From Balneolaceae bacterium (GTDB lineage Bacteria; Bacteroidota; Rhodothermia; Balneolales; Balneolaceae), in the NCBI GenBank assembly GCA_017640665.1, contig JAEPQE010000002.1:930001-994000 (forward strand): a stretch of 64,000 bases of DNA. Direction: 5' to 3'. The notes under the pieces are model-generated. The model had not been told where the DNA came from. It saw only the letters and a list, made by a program, of their open reading frames with translations, and made no database searches. Below are positions 35,687 through 44,094 of this stretch, in pieces. The translations under genes were made by a program, and so were the position numbers. Numbering within the stretch: the stretch's first letter is position 1; the number at the start of each line of letters is the position of its first letter.

Positions 35687-37588
35687 TCATAACTCAAAAC
35701 TATCTATAATACTTTCAACTGCATCTTTAACAGTTATTTCATCTGTATTAATTCTTAAAGATGGTTTTTCTGGAGCTTCGTGTTCGGAATCATAACCAGT
35801 AAGATTAGTAATCTCACCTTTTTTTGCCTTTTCATACAAACCTTTCGGGTCTCTCTGTTTTGCAGTTTCAGATCTACATGTTACATGAATTTCAATAAAG
35901 TCAGAATCATTTGGCAGCATTGCTTTTGCTGCTTGACGATCTTTGATATATGGTGAAACAAAGGTGCATAAAACGATATTCCCATGTTCGAAGAATAACC
36001 TTGCAACCTGCCCAACTCTACGAATATTTTCTGTTCTATCTTTCAGGCTGAAACCTAAGTCGCCATTCAGTCCATGCCTTACTTGATCGCCATCTAATAA
36101 AACTGTCTGTTTTCCTTTTTCCCAAAGCCTTCGTTCCAACTCTTTAGCAATGGTACTTTTACCTGCTCCGGAAATACCAGTAAACCATAGTACTTTTGCC
36201 TTATGCCCGTTTCTTTTCTCACGTTCTTCTCTTGGAATATTCCATGGCTCCCAGACTACGTTTGGAGAAATTTCTTTTCCAGAACTTACGTTAACGTGTT
36301 TTTTAGATACAGTAGAACCTGCACGAATCATCCCAGCACCAACTGTAACATTAGATGCAAGATCGATAATGATGAAACTACCTGTTCGTTGGTTTATTTG
36401 GTAAGGGTCGAAAAATAAAGACTGACTTGTTTTCAGTTTGACTCGACCTATCTCATTCAGTTCTAAATTATCTGCATCTTCTCTACTTAACGTATCTACA
36501 TTAATTCGATAGAGTAAATCTTCAACATAAACCTGAACTGTACGACTTGTATGTTGTAAAATATACTGCTTGTTAAGGCTCATAGCTTTTTCATTCAACC
36601 AGCATAGATATGCCTCAAACTCATTCCTTATTGTAGGGACATTATTCTTACGAACGATCATATCACCGCGGCTGATATCAATTTCGTCTTCCATAGTTAG
36701 CGTTATGGAATCCCCAGTAAATGCTGCTTCCAGATTACCATCCCGTGTAACAATCTCTTTCACTTTAGTAGTTAATCCGGATGGAAGAACTTTTACCTCA
36801 TCACCAGGGCGGATATGTCCGGATGCAATTTGTCCGGCAAAACCACGAAATGTTCTGCCCGGACGTATTACATACTGAACCGGAAGTCTGAAATCACGAA
36901 CATTTTCTCCAGCATCCACTTTTACATTCTCAAGATGGTGCAGAAGAGTGGTCCCGTTATACCAATCCATATTCTCACCTTTATCCACAACGTTGTCGCC
37001 TTGAAGTGCAGAAATTGGAATAAAAGTGATATCCGATATATCTAATTTGTGTGAGAACTCTTTGAAATCAGCTACAATTTCATCAAACACTTTTTCATTA
37101 TAATTCACTAGGTCCATTTTGTTGACTGCAACCACTAAATGTGGAATCCTGAGCAATGAAGAAATAAATGCATGTCGCCGCGATTGTGTAAGTAAACCTT
37201 TTGAGGCATCTACTAAAATAATTGCCAGATCAGCAGTAGAAGCTCCTGTAACCATATTTCTGGTATATTGCGTATGACCTGGGGTATCTGCAATGATAAA
37301 CTTTCGCTTAGGAGTTGCGAAGTATCTGTAGGCTACATCAATTGTAATCTTCTGCTCTCTTTCTGCTTGCAAACCATCTGTGAGCAAAGCCAAATTAACC
37401 TCTTCCTCACCACTGCTTTTACTACTTTTCTCGATAGCCTCCATCTGGTCCTCAAAAATGGATTTTGAGTCATAGAGCAGACGTCCTATCAACGTACTTT
37501 TTCCGTCATCCACACTTCCAGCTGTAGTGAACCTAAGAAGGTCCATGTTTAAATATGTATTCTCAACTTGTAATTTTGTATCCGTCAT
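35687..37588 (-). CDS. cysNC: bifunctional sulfate adenylyltransferase subunit 1 / APS kinase
   Basis: A 633-residue fusion when begun at the ATG at 37588; an upstream in-frame start would translate an intergenic hairpin. The CysN half is a translation-factor-like GTPase with AGSVDDGKSTLIG, DTPGHTQY and NKMD. The last 175 residues are an APS kinase with P-loop FTGISGAGKST. Together with CysD it makes APS and then PAPS from sulfate and ATP. PAPS synthesis without a visible APS/PAPS reductase suggests sulfation of the polymer. It is 74 bp from cysD. Confidence 0.93.
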   Translation of the reverse strand: MTDTKLQVENTYLNMDLLRFTTAGSVDDGKSTLIGRLLYDSKSIFEDQMEAIEKSSKSSGEEEVNLALLTDGLQAEREQKITIDVAYRYFATPKRKFIIADTPGHTQYTRNMVTGASTADLAIILVDASKGLLTQSRRHAFISSLLRIPHLVVAVNKMDLVNYNEKVFDEIVADFKEFSHKLDISDITFIPISALQGDNVVDKGENMDWYNGTTLLHHLENVKVDAGENVRDFRLPVQYVIRPGRTFRGFAGQIASGHIRPGDEVKVLPSGLTTKVKEIVTRDGNLEAAFTGDSITLTMEDEIDISRGDMIVRKNNVPTIRNEFEAYLCWLNEKAMSLNKQYILQHTSRTVQVYVEDLLYRINVDTLSREDADNLELNEIGRVKLKTSQSLFFDPYQINQRTGSFIIIDLASNVTVGAGMIRAGSTVSKKHVNVSSGKEISPNVVWEPWNIPREEREKRNGHKAKVLWFTGISGAGKSTIAKELERRLWEKGKQTVLLDGDQVRHGLNGDLGFSLKDRTENIRRVGQVARLFFEHGNIVLCTFVSPYIKDRQAAKAMLPNDSDFIEIHVTCRSETAKQRDPKGLYEKAKKGEITNLTGYDSEHEAPEKPSLRINTDEITVKDAVESIIDSFEL

Positions 37589-37601
37589 CAATTTAATTTT
37601 G

Positions 37602-37643
37602 AATTTTGAATTTTGAATTGGTCCTAATTCAAAATTCAAAATT
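37602..37643. repeat. 18-bp perfect inverted repeat between cysD and cysNC
   Basis: AATTTTGAATTTTGAATT (37602-37619) is repeated in inverse orientation at 37626-37643 around the 6-base loop ggtcct. The left arm is itself made of tandem TTTTGAA units. It lies in the 74-bp spacer of the cysD-cysNC transcript and would form a long AU-rich RNA hairpin. There is no T-run to make it a standard terminator. It could be an mRNA-stability element or an intergenic repeat. Confidence 0.85.
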
Positions 37644-37662
37644 GATAATTCATAATTATAAA

Positions 37663-38571
37663 CTAAAAGTACCCTTGTTTTTTGCGGTCTTCCATAGCGG
37701 TTTCGCTTCTCTTATCATCATGACGGGTGCCACGCTCTGTTTCTCTCGCTGAAGCAACTTCTTGAATAATATCTTCCAGATTAGAAGCATGAGATTCAAC
37801 CGCACCAGTACAGGTAGCATCTCCAATTGTTCTAAAACGAACCGTTCTGACTTCTATCTCTTCTGTATCCATTTTATTCACAAATTCTGTATCTGCTAAC
37901 CAAACCCCGCGTCTGTTAAACACTTTACGTTCATGTGCGAAATAAATTGATGGAATTTCAATCTCCTCCTGTGCAATATACTGCCAAACATCCATTTCCG
38001 TCCAATTACTGATTGGAAACACCCTGAAATTCTCTCCAGGTTTTTTTCTCCCATTAAATAAATTCCAAAGTTCAGGACGTTGATTTTTTGGATCCCATTG
38101 ACCAAATACATCACGATGTGAAAAGAAACGTTCTTTAGCACGAGCTTTTTCTTCGTCTCTTCTCCCTCCTCCTAGCGCAGCATCTACCTGATGCCTTTCT
38201 AAAGTATCAAGTAAGGTCACTGTTTGAAGAGCGTTTCTTGAAGCATCAGGGCCTGTCTCTTCTTCAACTCTGCCTTCATCAATTGAATCCTGTACTGAAC
38301 CTATGATTAACTCTACTCCATATTTTTCGACAAGACGGTCTCTGAATTCGATTGTCTCTGGAAAATTATGTCCGGTGTCAACGTGCATCAAAGGAAAAGG
38401 AACCTTCCCCGGATAAAATGCCTTTAACGCAAGATGAAACATCACAATAGAATCTTTTCCGCCTGAGAAAAGTAGAACCGGACGATCAAACTGCGCCGCT
38501 ACTTCCCTCATTATATAGATTCCTTCATCTTCAAGTTGTTTTAAATGAGAATGAGATTTTAGTACTGTCAT
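37663..38571 (-). CDS. cysD: sulfate adenylyltransferase subunit 2
   Basis: A 302-residue protein from the ATG at 38571, one base after the cysQ stop. It shows the PP-loop ATP-pyrophosphatase signature LFSGGKDSIVM (about 36-46), LGGGRRDEEKARAKER and the C-terminal MEDRKKQGYF, all typical of CysD. It pairs with CysN to adenylate sulfate. Length is standard. Confidence 0.95.
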   Translation of the reverse strand: MTVLKSHSHLKQLEDEGIYIMREVAAQFDRPVLLFSGGKDSIVMFHLALKAFYPGKVPFPLMHVDTGHNFPETIEFRDRLVEKYGVELIIGSVQDSIDEGRVEEETGPDASRNALQTVTLLDTLERHQVDAALGGGRRDEEKARAKERFFSHRDVFGQWDPKNQRPELWNLFNGRKKPGENFRVFPISNWTEMDVWQYIAQEEIEIPSIYFAHERKVFNRRGVWLADTEFVNKMDTEEIEVRTVRFRTIGDATCTGAVESHASNLEDIIQEVASARETERGTRHDDKRSETAMEDRKKQGYF

Positions 38572-38572
38572 T

Positions 38573-39346
38573 TTATAAAGCTTCTGCATCTATAAATTCG
38601 TTACTACCTATCACAAAATAAGGATTTAAAAGGTTTTCTTTGTTGTAAGTTAAGGGAGAATATTTTTCAACCGAAGCGGTAGAGTATCGATATACAGCAT
38701 CAGCTGCTGCGGTATCCCATTCCATAGTTGGGCCAAATCTTGGATAAAGCTCAGCTTTCCCTTCAGCTACCAAGCAAAACTTAATTGAACTCCCGGAAGG
38801 CACTTCTTTACTTACAATTATACCGATCTTTTTTAGTTTTTCTACAGTTGCACCATCTCCATGAGATCTACTTACTACAATACGAGCACTACGATACTTT
38901 TTAAATTCAGATGTTTCGAGTTTTGAAAAACTACTATCCTTAAGTTGTTTAAAAGAACCTTTTTCTTTTTCTCCATAGTAAGTAATTCCTTTTGCAGGGA
39001 CATATACCACACCAAGTATTGGTTTCCCATTTTCAATTAAAGCTATATTAACAGTGAACTCTCCATTTTTTTTTATGAATTCTTTTGTGCCGTCCAATGG
39101 ATCTACCAACCACAATTTATCCCAGCTCTTTCTTACACTATAATCTGGAATTCCTGATTCTTCTGAAATAATCGGGATCTTAGGAGTTAATTCTCTTAGA
39201 CCATCAACAATAATATAGTGAGCTGCCAAATCTGCTTGTGTTAGTGGAGAGTCATCTTCCTTTTGACTTACTTCTATTTCTTCATCATAATACCTAAGAA
39301 TCTCCTCCCCAGCCCTTTTTGCTAACTCAATGATCTTATTAAGCAT
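38573..39346 (-). CDS. cysQ: 3'(2'),5'-bisphosphate nucleotidase
   Basis: A 257-residue inositol-monophosphatase-fold enzyme with metal motifs EESG (about 63-66), LVDPLDGTKEF (79-89) and MEWDTAAADAV near 209. CysQ hydrolyses 3'-phosphoadenosine-5'-phosphate, the by-product of PAPS-dependent sulfotransfer. Its place in the cysDNC cluster supports active PAPS consumption. It lies 12 bp after the SLC13 permease gene. Confidence 0.92.
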   Translation of the reverse strand: MLNKIIELAKRAGEEILRYYDEEIEVSQKEDDSPLTQADLAAHYIIVDGLRELTPKIPIISEESGIPDYSVRKSWDKLWLVDPLDGTKEFIKKNGEFTVNIALIENGKPILGVVYVPAKGITYYGEKEKGSFKQLKDSSFSKLETSEFKKYRSARIVVSRSHGDGATVEKLKKIGIIVSKEVPSGSSIKFCLVAEGKAELYPRFGPTMEWDTAAADAVYRYSTASVEKYSPLTYNKENLLNPYFVIGSNEFIDAEAL

Positions 39347-39358
39347 GTAAAATATTTA

Positions 39359-41128
39359 TCAAAAACTCCAAATTTTAGGAACTAAAAATACGGTTAATGC
39401 GGCTATGATCAAATTAAGTGGCAGTCCTATTTTAATATAGTCCGTATACCTGTAACTACCCGGGCCATAAATCATGAGATTAGTTTGATAACCGACTGGA
39501 GTAGAAAAACTTGCAGATGCGGCCATAATGATGACGATTGCAAATGGAATAAAATCTACACCTATTGATTGAGCTATTGAAAGTGCTATTGGGAAAACCA
39601 AAACAGCTGCTGCATTATTAGTAATCAGTTCAGTTAGAATCCAAGTTATAAAATAAGTAATAATTAGGGCTGTTATTGGATTCAAATTAGCAAAAGAAAG
39701 CATATTTATTGCAAAGTGTTCGGCTACTCCTGTTGAAGATAAAGCATTCCCGATTCCCAATGAAGATGCGATAGCAATAAGTACTCGCCAATCGATTGTT
39801 TCAATACCCACCGAATAACGTATTGCTTTAGTTAGAATCATAATGGCCCCTGCAAGAAAAGCTGCCTGAAGCATAGAAAGAATTCCAAACCCTGCTAATA
39901 AAACCATCCCAAAAAGTATTGATAAAGCCAATCCGGATTTATCATAATTAGTTGATTGAACATCTTTAATTGGGCTGATTAAATAGAAATCGTTTGAGTT
40001 TCTATATCTTCTCTGAAATGACTTCTTAGCTTCCAATAAAAGAGTATCTCCCGTCTTAAGGGTAATATCTCCAATTTTTTCTTTTAACCGCTCTCCACTT
40101 CTTGATACTGCCAAAACTACTGCATTATACCGATCCCTGAATTTCCCCTCTTTTATTCTTCTTCCTTTAATTGGATTGGAGTTAGATACTACAGCTTCAA
40201 ATAGTACCCGGTCGTCCTTAGGAGCATCTAGTTTAAACACCTGATTAGTTGCAGGTACCAACCCTTGCATATTCTGTAAATCAACGATAGAATCAACTAT
40301 ACCTGCAAAAATCAATCGGTCACCTTCTCGCAACCTTTGATCTGGCCCAACAGCTGGTAATACGCCATTATCTCTATAAATTTCTACTAAAAACAAACCG
40401 GGTAATTGTCTTAATTCTGCTTCCTGAATAGTTTTTCTGGCTAACGGACTCCCTTCAGGAACCATCATCTCTATGGTATATTCTCTTGGGTCTTTAAAAC
40501 TTTCAAATGCTTCTCCTCTTGATGGCAGGAGCTTATCACCAAATAGAAATAGATAGATAAACCCAGCGATTGCACAAGGAACACCAATCCAAGCAGGCTC
40601 AAATAATCCCAGGGCACGTACACTCCCTTCTTCGATCAAGAGTCCATTCAGAATAAGGTTTGTACTTGTACCTATAAGTGTGCAGGTACCTCCCAATATT
40701 GCAGCGTAACTAAGTGGTATAAGTATCTTTGAAACCGGAATACGGGTACTTTTACTCCAATGTTCAAGCGCCGGAATAAAGGATGCAACTATAGGAGTAT
40801 TATTAAGAAATGCACTCATAACCATCACAGGCATCATAATTCGAGTTTGAGCTGCCCGAACTGTTTTTACATCTCCCATTACTTTTTGTGTGATATATCG
40901 AATAGCACCTGTTTCTTTTAATCCCGCAGCGACCACGTACAATGCGGCAACAGTTAACATCCCTTCATTTGAAAATCCAGAAAGAGCGGCTTCAGGAGCT
41001 ATTATGCCAGAAATAAGCAGTATGGCTAATCCAGCTAGTAAAACCATGTCTACGGAAAGATTTGTAGTAATTAGCAGGATCAAGCATCCAACAATTACAC
41101 CAATAACAGACCAGCCTTCTAACGTCAT
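39359..41128 (-). CDS. SLC13-family permease with TrkA-C domains (probable sulfate transporter)
   Basis: A 589-residue membrane protein. N-terminal TM segments (about 8-200) are followed by two cytosolic TrkA-C regions (about 215-300 and 305-385, with LFLVEIYRDNGVLPAVGP and VLAVSRSGERL), then a second TM half ending in VFLVPKIW. Na-coupling family motifs are visible as NNTPIVASF and TNNAAAVLVFP. This architecture is that of DASS/SLC13 permeases, which in bacteria often carry sulfate. Position at the head of cysQ-cysD-cysNC makes sulfate the likely substrate. Confidence 0.87.
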   Translation of the reverse strand: MTLEGWSVIGVIVGCLILLITTNLSVDMVLLAGLAILLISGIIAPEAALSGFSNEGMLTVAALYVVAAGLKETGAIRYITQKVMGDVKTVRAAQTRIMMPVMVMSAFLNNTPIVASFIPALEHWSKSTRIPVSKILIPLSYAAILGGTCTLIGTSTNLILNGLLIEEGSVRALGLFEPAWIGVPCAIAGFIYLFLFGDKLLPSRGEAFESFKDPREYTIEMMVPEGSPLARKTIQEAELRQLPGLFLVEIYRDNGVLPAVGPDQRLREGDRLIFAGIVDSIVDLQNMQGLVPATNQVFKLDAPKDDRVLFEAVVSNSNPIKGRRIKEGKFRDRYNAVVLAVSRSGERLKEKIGDITLKTGDTLLLEAKKSFQRRYRNSNDFYLISPIKDVQSTNYDKSGLALSILFGMVLLAGFGILSMLQAAFLAGAIMILTKAIRYSVGIETIDWRVLIAIASSLGIGNALSSTGVAEHFAINMLSFANLNPITALIITYFITWILTELITNNAAAVLVFPIALSIAQSIGVDFIPFAIVIIMAASASFSTPVGYQTNLMIYGPGSYRYTDYIKIGLPLNLIIAALTVFLVPKIWSF

Positions 41129-41214
41129 ATAGAATGGTTTTTAAATTAGGCTGAATATAGTGATTAGTTTATAGTTTCCCTTGGATCAACCTGGCAACTA
41201 TTAGCTGGAGCAGT

Positions 41215-43941
41215 TTAAAGCCGATCAATAAGTACAATAATGGTCAAGGAAGCTGTTATTATGCTTATTGTATCCCCAAATACTTCTCTAAAACTTGGCT
41301 TATCTGATTGAGGCCTAGGCTCCTCATAAATCACTCGTATTACTGCTCCGTCCTCTACTTCAGGATTTTGCTTAAATAGTCCTTTTCGTTTTACCCGATA
41401 AGTTGCTCCATTAGCCTGAGTAAGTTGGACATACTTATAACTATTAGCCTGAAGGCCACCAGCTCTATCCAAATAGTATGTAACTTTTGCCCCCGGTTCA
41501 TGCTTAATAAAACCATCCAAACCTACATTCCCTGTAACTAAAACCACATTTGGATCTTTCGGTATATCAATTGTGTCTCCACCCTTGATAAAGATATCAG
41601 ACCTTCTATTTCCGCTAATGATTTTCTCTAACTCAATTACTACGTTTTGCCCATCCCTTTGCAGTCGCGCTCCATTTGCATATCCTTCATCAGTCACTCC
41701 TCCAGCCCTTTCTATAAAGCTGGATAATTTTTCATTTTCACTTAATAAGGTATAATTACCCGGAAATCTCACCTCTCCCGAAATTGTAACCGTTTCTTGG
41801 TTTTTGAAAAGTGGATTCGATCTTATATAAATACGATCTCTATGTTGAAGTTTAAACTCTTCTGCTCTATCTAGTAAATTCCAAAATATATCATTCGAGT
41901 AGAAAGCATATTTATCAGACTCATCCTGAATTAATTCAAAATCAAACTTTGTTGCTTTTTCAGATTCAAGTTCTGGCCTTTCGGTTCTTGTTATCTCGAC
42001 TTCACCCAGGTATGCATCTTCACTGAAACCCATAGCATTCATAATTAAATCTTCAAGAGTCATATTCTCATTGAAGTTGTAACGGCCAGGTGATTTTACT
42101 GCTCCGGATATAACTACATATTTTTCTGTTATAAGCTGAACTGTATTCTCATAAACCTTAATCTGGTCAAACGGTTGCATGATTTCTAATCCAAAACCTT
42201 CTTCATTTAATGCTTCTTCCAGATCAAAGCTTATGATATTAGTTGTTCTGCCATCTTCGTTTCTTCGAATCAAATCGGCGCGTGTTAGTAGAATCCCCTC
42301 CCTGTACTCAGGATCAAATAACCCACCTGATTTAAATAAGACATCGAACACTCTCAAGCTATCACGCCACCTGTATTCAGATGGATTACGAACCGCGCCA
42401 CTAATCGAAACTGTTGAGTTTTGCTCAATTTCTAATCGTGAATAAATTTTAAAGCGGTCACGTTTTCGAAGTATAAGATTTTGAGACGGATCATCATTCA
42501 TTACAGATCGGAGATCCAGTGATATAAACGTCTGGGTTGAGTCTTCGTTAGTTCTTATGATCTCTGCTTTTTGCAGAAAGGCATCTCCTGTTAGACTATC
42601 TGCTGCTAAAACTAAATCTCTTACTGTCCTTATTGTATCAGAAAGTTGGTACACTCCGGGCTGGTCTACGGCACCTTCAATTCTTACAACATTATCTAAT
42701 ACGTCTGTAATGCTAAAGATTCTAACTTTATCACCATCCTGAAGATCAAACTTCGTGCTTCCTGAAATAATTTCTCTTAAGGAATTATCCAGAACCGCTC
42801 TCGCCTCACTCGGATCAGTCCTCTCTTCAAAAGGAAGTATTCTTCTTATTTGAAACCGATCCGTATAAGCCTCTGGCTTCAGACCTCCAGAGAATTCAAT
42901 TATTTCTTTTACTCCCTCGCCTTGCTTCAATTCAAAAATGGCTGGTCTACGAACCGGACCTGTAATAGAAACCTCGCTCTTTCTTGGAGGTATAAATATG
43001 CGATCATTATTTAGTAAAGGAACTGTTGAAGGGTCAATGCCTCTGAGTAGCAAATCATATAAATCTACAGAAGCAATTTCTTTTCCATCTCTGATAATCC
43101 TGACATCTCTTAATGATCCATCAACAGTTGGTCCACCAACACCGTAAAGCACATTAAAAATAGAGGCATTACTTGTGAATGTGTATCCACCAGGGTTTTT
43201 AACTTCACCCAGTACAAATACCCGAATCGGTTTAAATCTTGTTACTGTCAGATCCATAAAAATTGTGGGTGGGTCTTTGACCAGACCAGAATAACTTTTT
43301 GAGAGTGTGACTTTCAACGACTCTCTAAGATTTTTCAAACTCTGACCAGCAACGGTTACCAATCCGATATTTGGAATGAACGATCTCCCTTCGACATCTA
43401 CTGACATGTCATACTGAAATTCAGTTGCTCCCCAGATAGTTAGTCTCAACTCATCATCCGGTCCTATCACATAACCTTCATCAACAGGTCCGTCAGTACC
43501 CGGCTTAAAAGCATCAGGAGTATCAGCAAAAATTTGGTACCCAAAGTAAGGTAATCCACTTTTTTCAGGAGTACTCGGTCTTGGACCATCCTGAGGAATA
43601 TTCATTGGCTCTTCGGATTCCTGAATTTGATCAGAAGTAACCGACTGATCTGTTAAATCTGTAACATTTGCTTCTGATGAAACAGTATCTGAACCCTGCC
43701 TTTGCCTTAATTGAATAAGATACTGTTGAATCTGAGCTTCCGGCACCCCATTGTTTCTGGCAAACCGAGCTAGTTCATCCGGATTATTAGGATCAACTCC
43801 TGACTGCCTCGCCAGCCTTTGTGCCTGTTCAAAGGTTAAACCCCTTCGTGCAAGTTCCTGATCAATAGTCTGACTGTTCACCTGAGGAGATGCAAAACAA
43901 CCCAGAACTAATACAAATAATAACACCCAACTGATTTTCAA
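41215..43941 (-). CDS. giant SLBB-domain polysaccharide export protein (Wza-like)
   Basis: A 908-residue protein with a signal peptide (about 1-23) and an N-terminal Gln/Arg-rich helical segment. A poly-export domain follows at about 150-240 (VIGPDDELRLTIWGATE). About seven SLBB-like repeats have cores such as VFVLGEVKNPGGY, VRIEGAVDQPGVY, VVISGAVKSPGRY and VTISGEVRFPGNY. A C-terminal hydrophobic helix (about 888-905) closes it. It is a paralogue of the 6347-8815 protein in domain order. It lies at the upstream end of the sulfate/polysaccharide genes, 86 bp before the permease. Confidence 0.88.
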   Translation of the reverse strand: MKISWVLLFVLVLGCFASPQVNSQTIDQELARRGLTFEQAQRLARQSGVDPNNPDELARFARNNGVPEAQIQQYLIQLRQRQGSDTVSSEANVTDLTDQSVTSDQIQESEEPMNIPQDGPRPSTPEKSGLPYFGYQIFADTPDAFKPGTDGPVDEGYVIGPDDELRLTIWGATEFQYDMSVDVEGRSFIPNIGLVTVAGQSLKNLRESLKVTLSKSYSGLVKDPPTIFMDLTVTRFKPIRVFVLGEVKNPGGYTFTSNASIFNVLYGVGGPTVDGSLRDVRIIRDGKEIASVDLYDLLLRGIDPSTVPLLNNDRIFIPPRKSEVSITGPVRRPAIFELKQGEGVKEIIEFSGGLKPEAYTDRFQIRRILPFEERTDPSEARAVLDNSLREIISGSTKFDLQDGDKVRIFSITDVLDNVVRIEGAVDQPGVYQLSDTIRTVRDLVLAADSLTGDAFLQKAEIIRTNEDSTQTFISLDLRSVMNDDPSQNLILRKRDRFKIYSRLEIEQNSTVSISGAVRNPSEYRWRDSLRVFDVLFKSGGLFDPEYREGILLTRADLIRRNEDGRTTNIISFDLEEALNEEGFGLEIMQPFDQIKVYENTVQLITEKYVVISGAVKSPGRYNFNENMTLEDLIMNAMGFSEDAYLGEVEITRTERPELESEKATKFDFELIQDESDKYAFYSNDIFWNLLDRAEEFKLQHRDRIYIRSNPLFKNQETVTISGEVRFPGNYTLLSENEKLSSFIERAGGVTDEGYANGARLQRDGQNVVIELEKIISGNRRSDIFIKGGDTIDIPKDPNVVLVTGNVGLDGFIKHEPGAKVTYYLDRAGGLQANSYKYVQLTQANGATYRVKRKGLFKQNPEVEDGAVIRVIYEEPRPQSDKPSFREVFGDTISIITASLTIIVLIDRL

Positions 43942-44094
43942 ACTTCTATTAATTTTTTAAAATGTAAGTCTATAATTATACCCTATTATGAAAATAAAAT
44001 ATGGTAATTAACCAAACCTTCAAATTCACATAAAGAAAATTATACAAAATTAATGCTGCGTTTTCCCATCACTACTGATAAATCAGAAATTTAT

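Noticed and set aside
37588-37639. N-terminal extension of CysNC upstream of the ATG at 37588
   Set aside because: It would translate the AT-rich inverted repeat and adds residues (NFELGPIQNSKFKIK) with no similarity to CysN starts.
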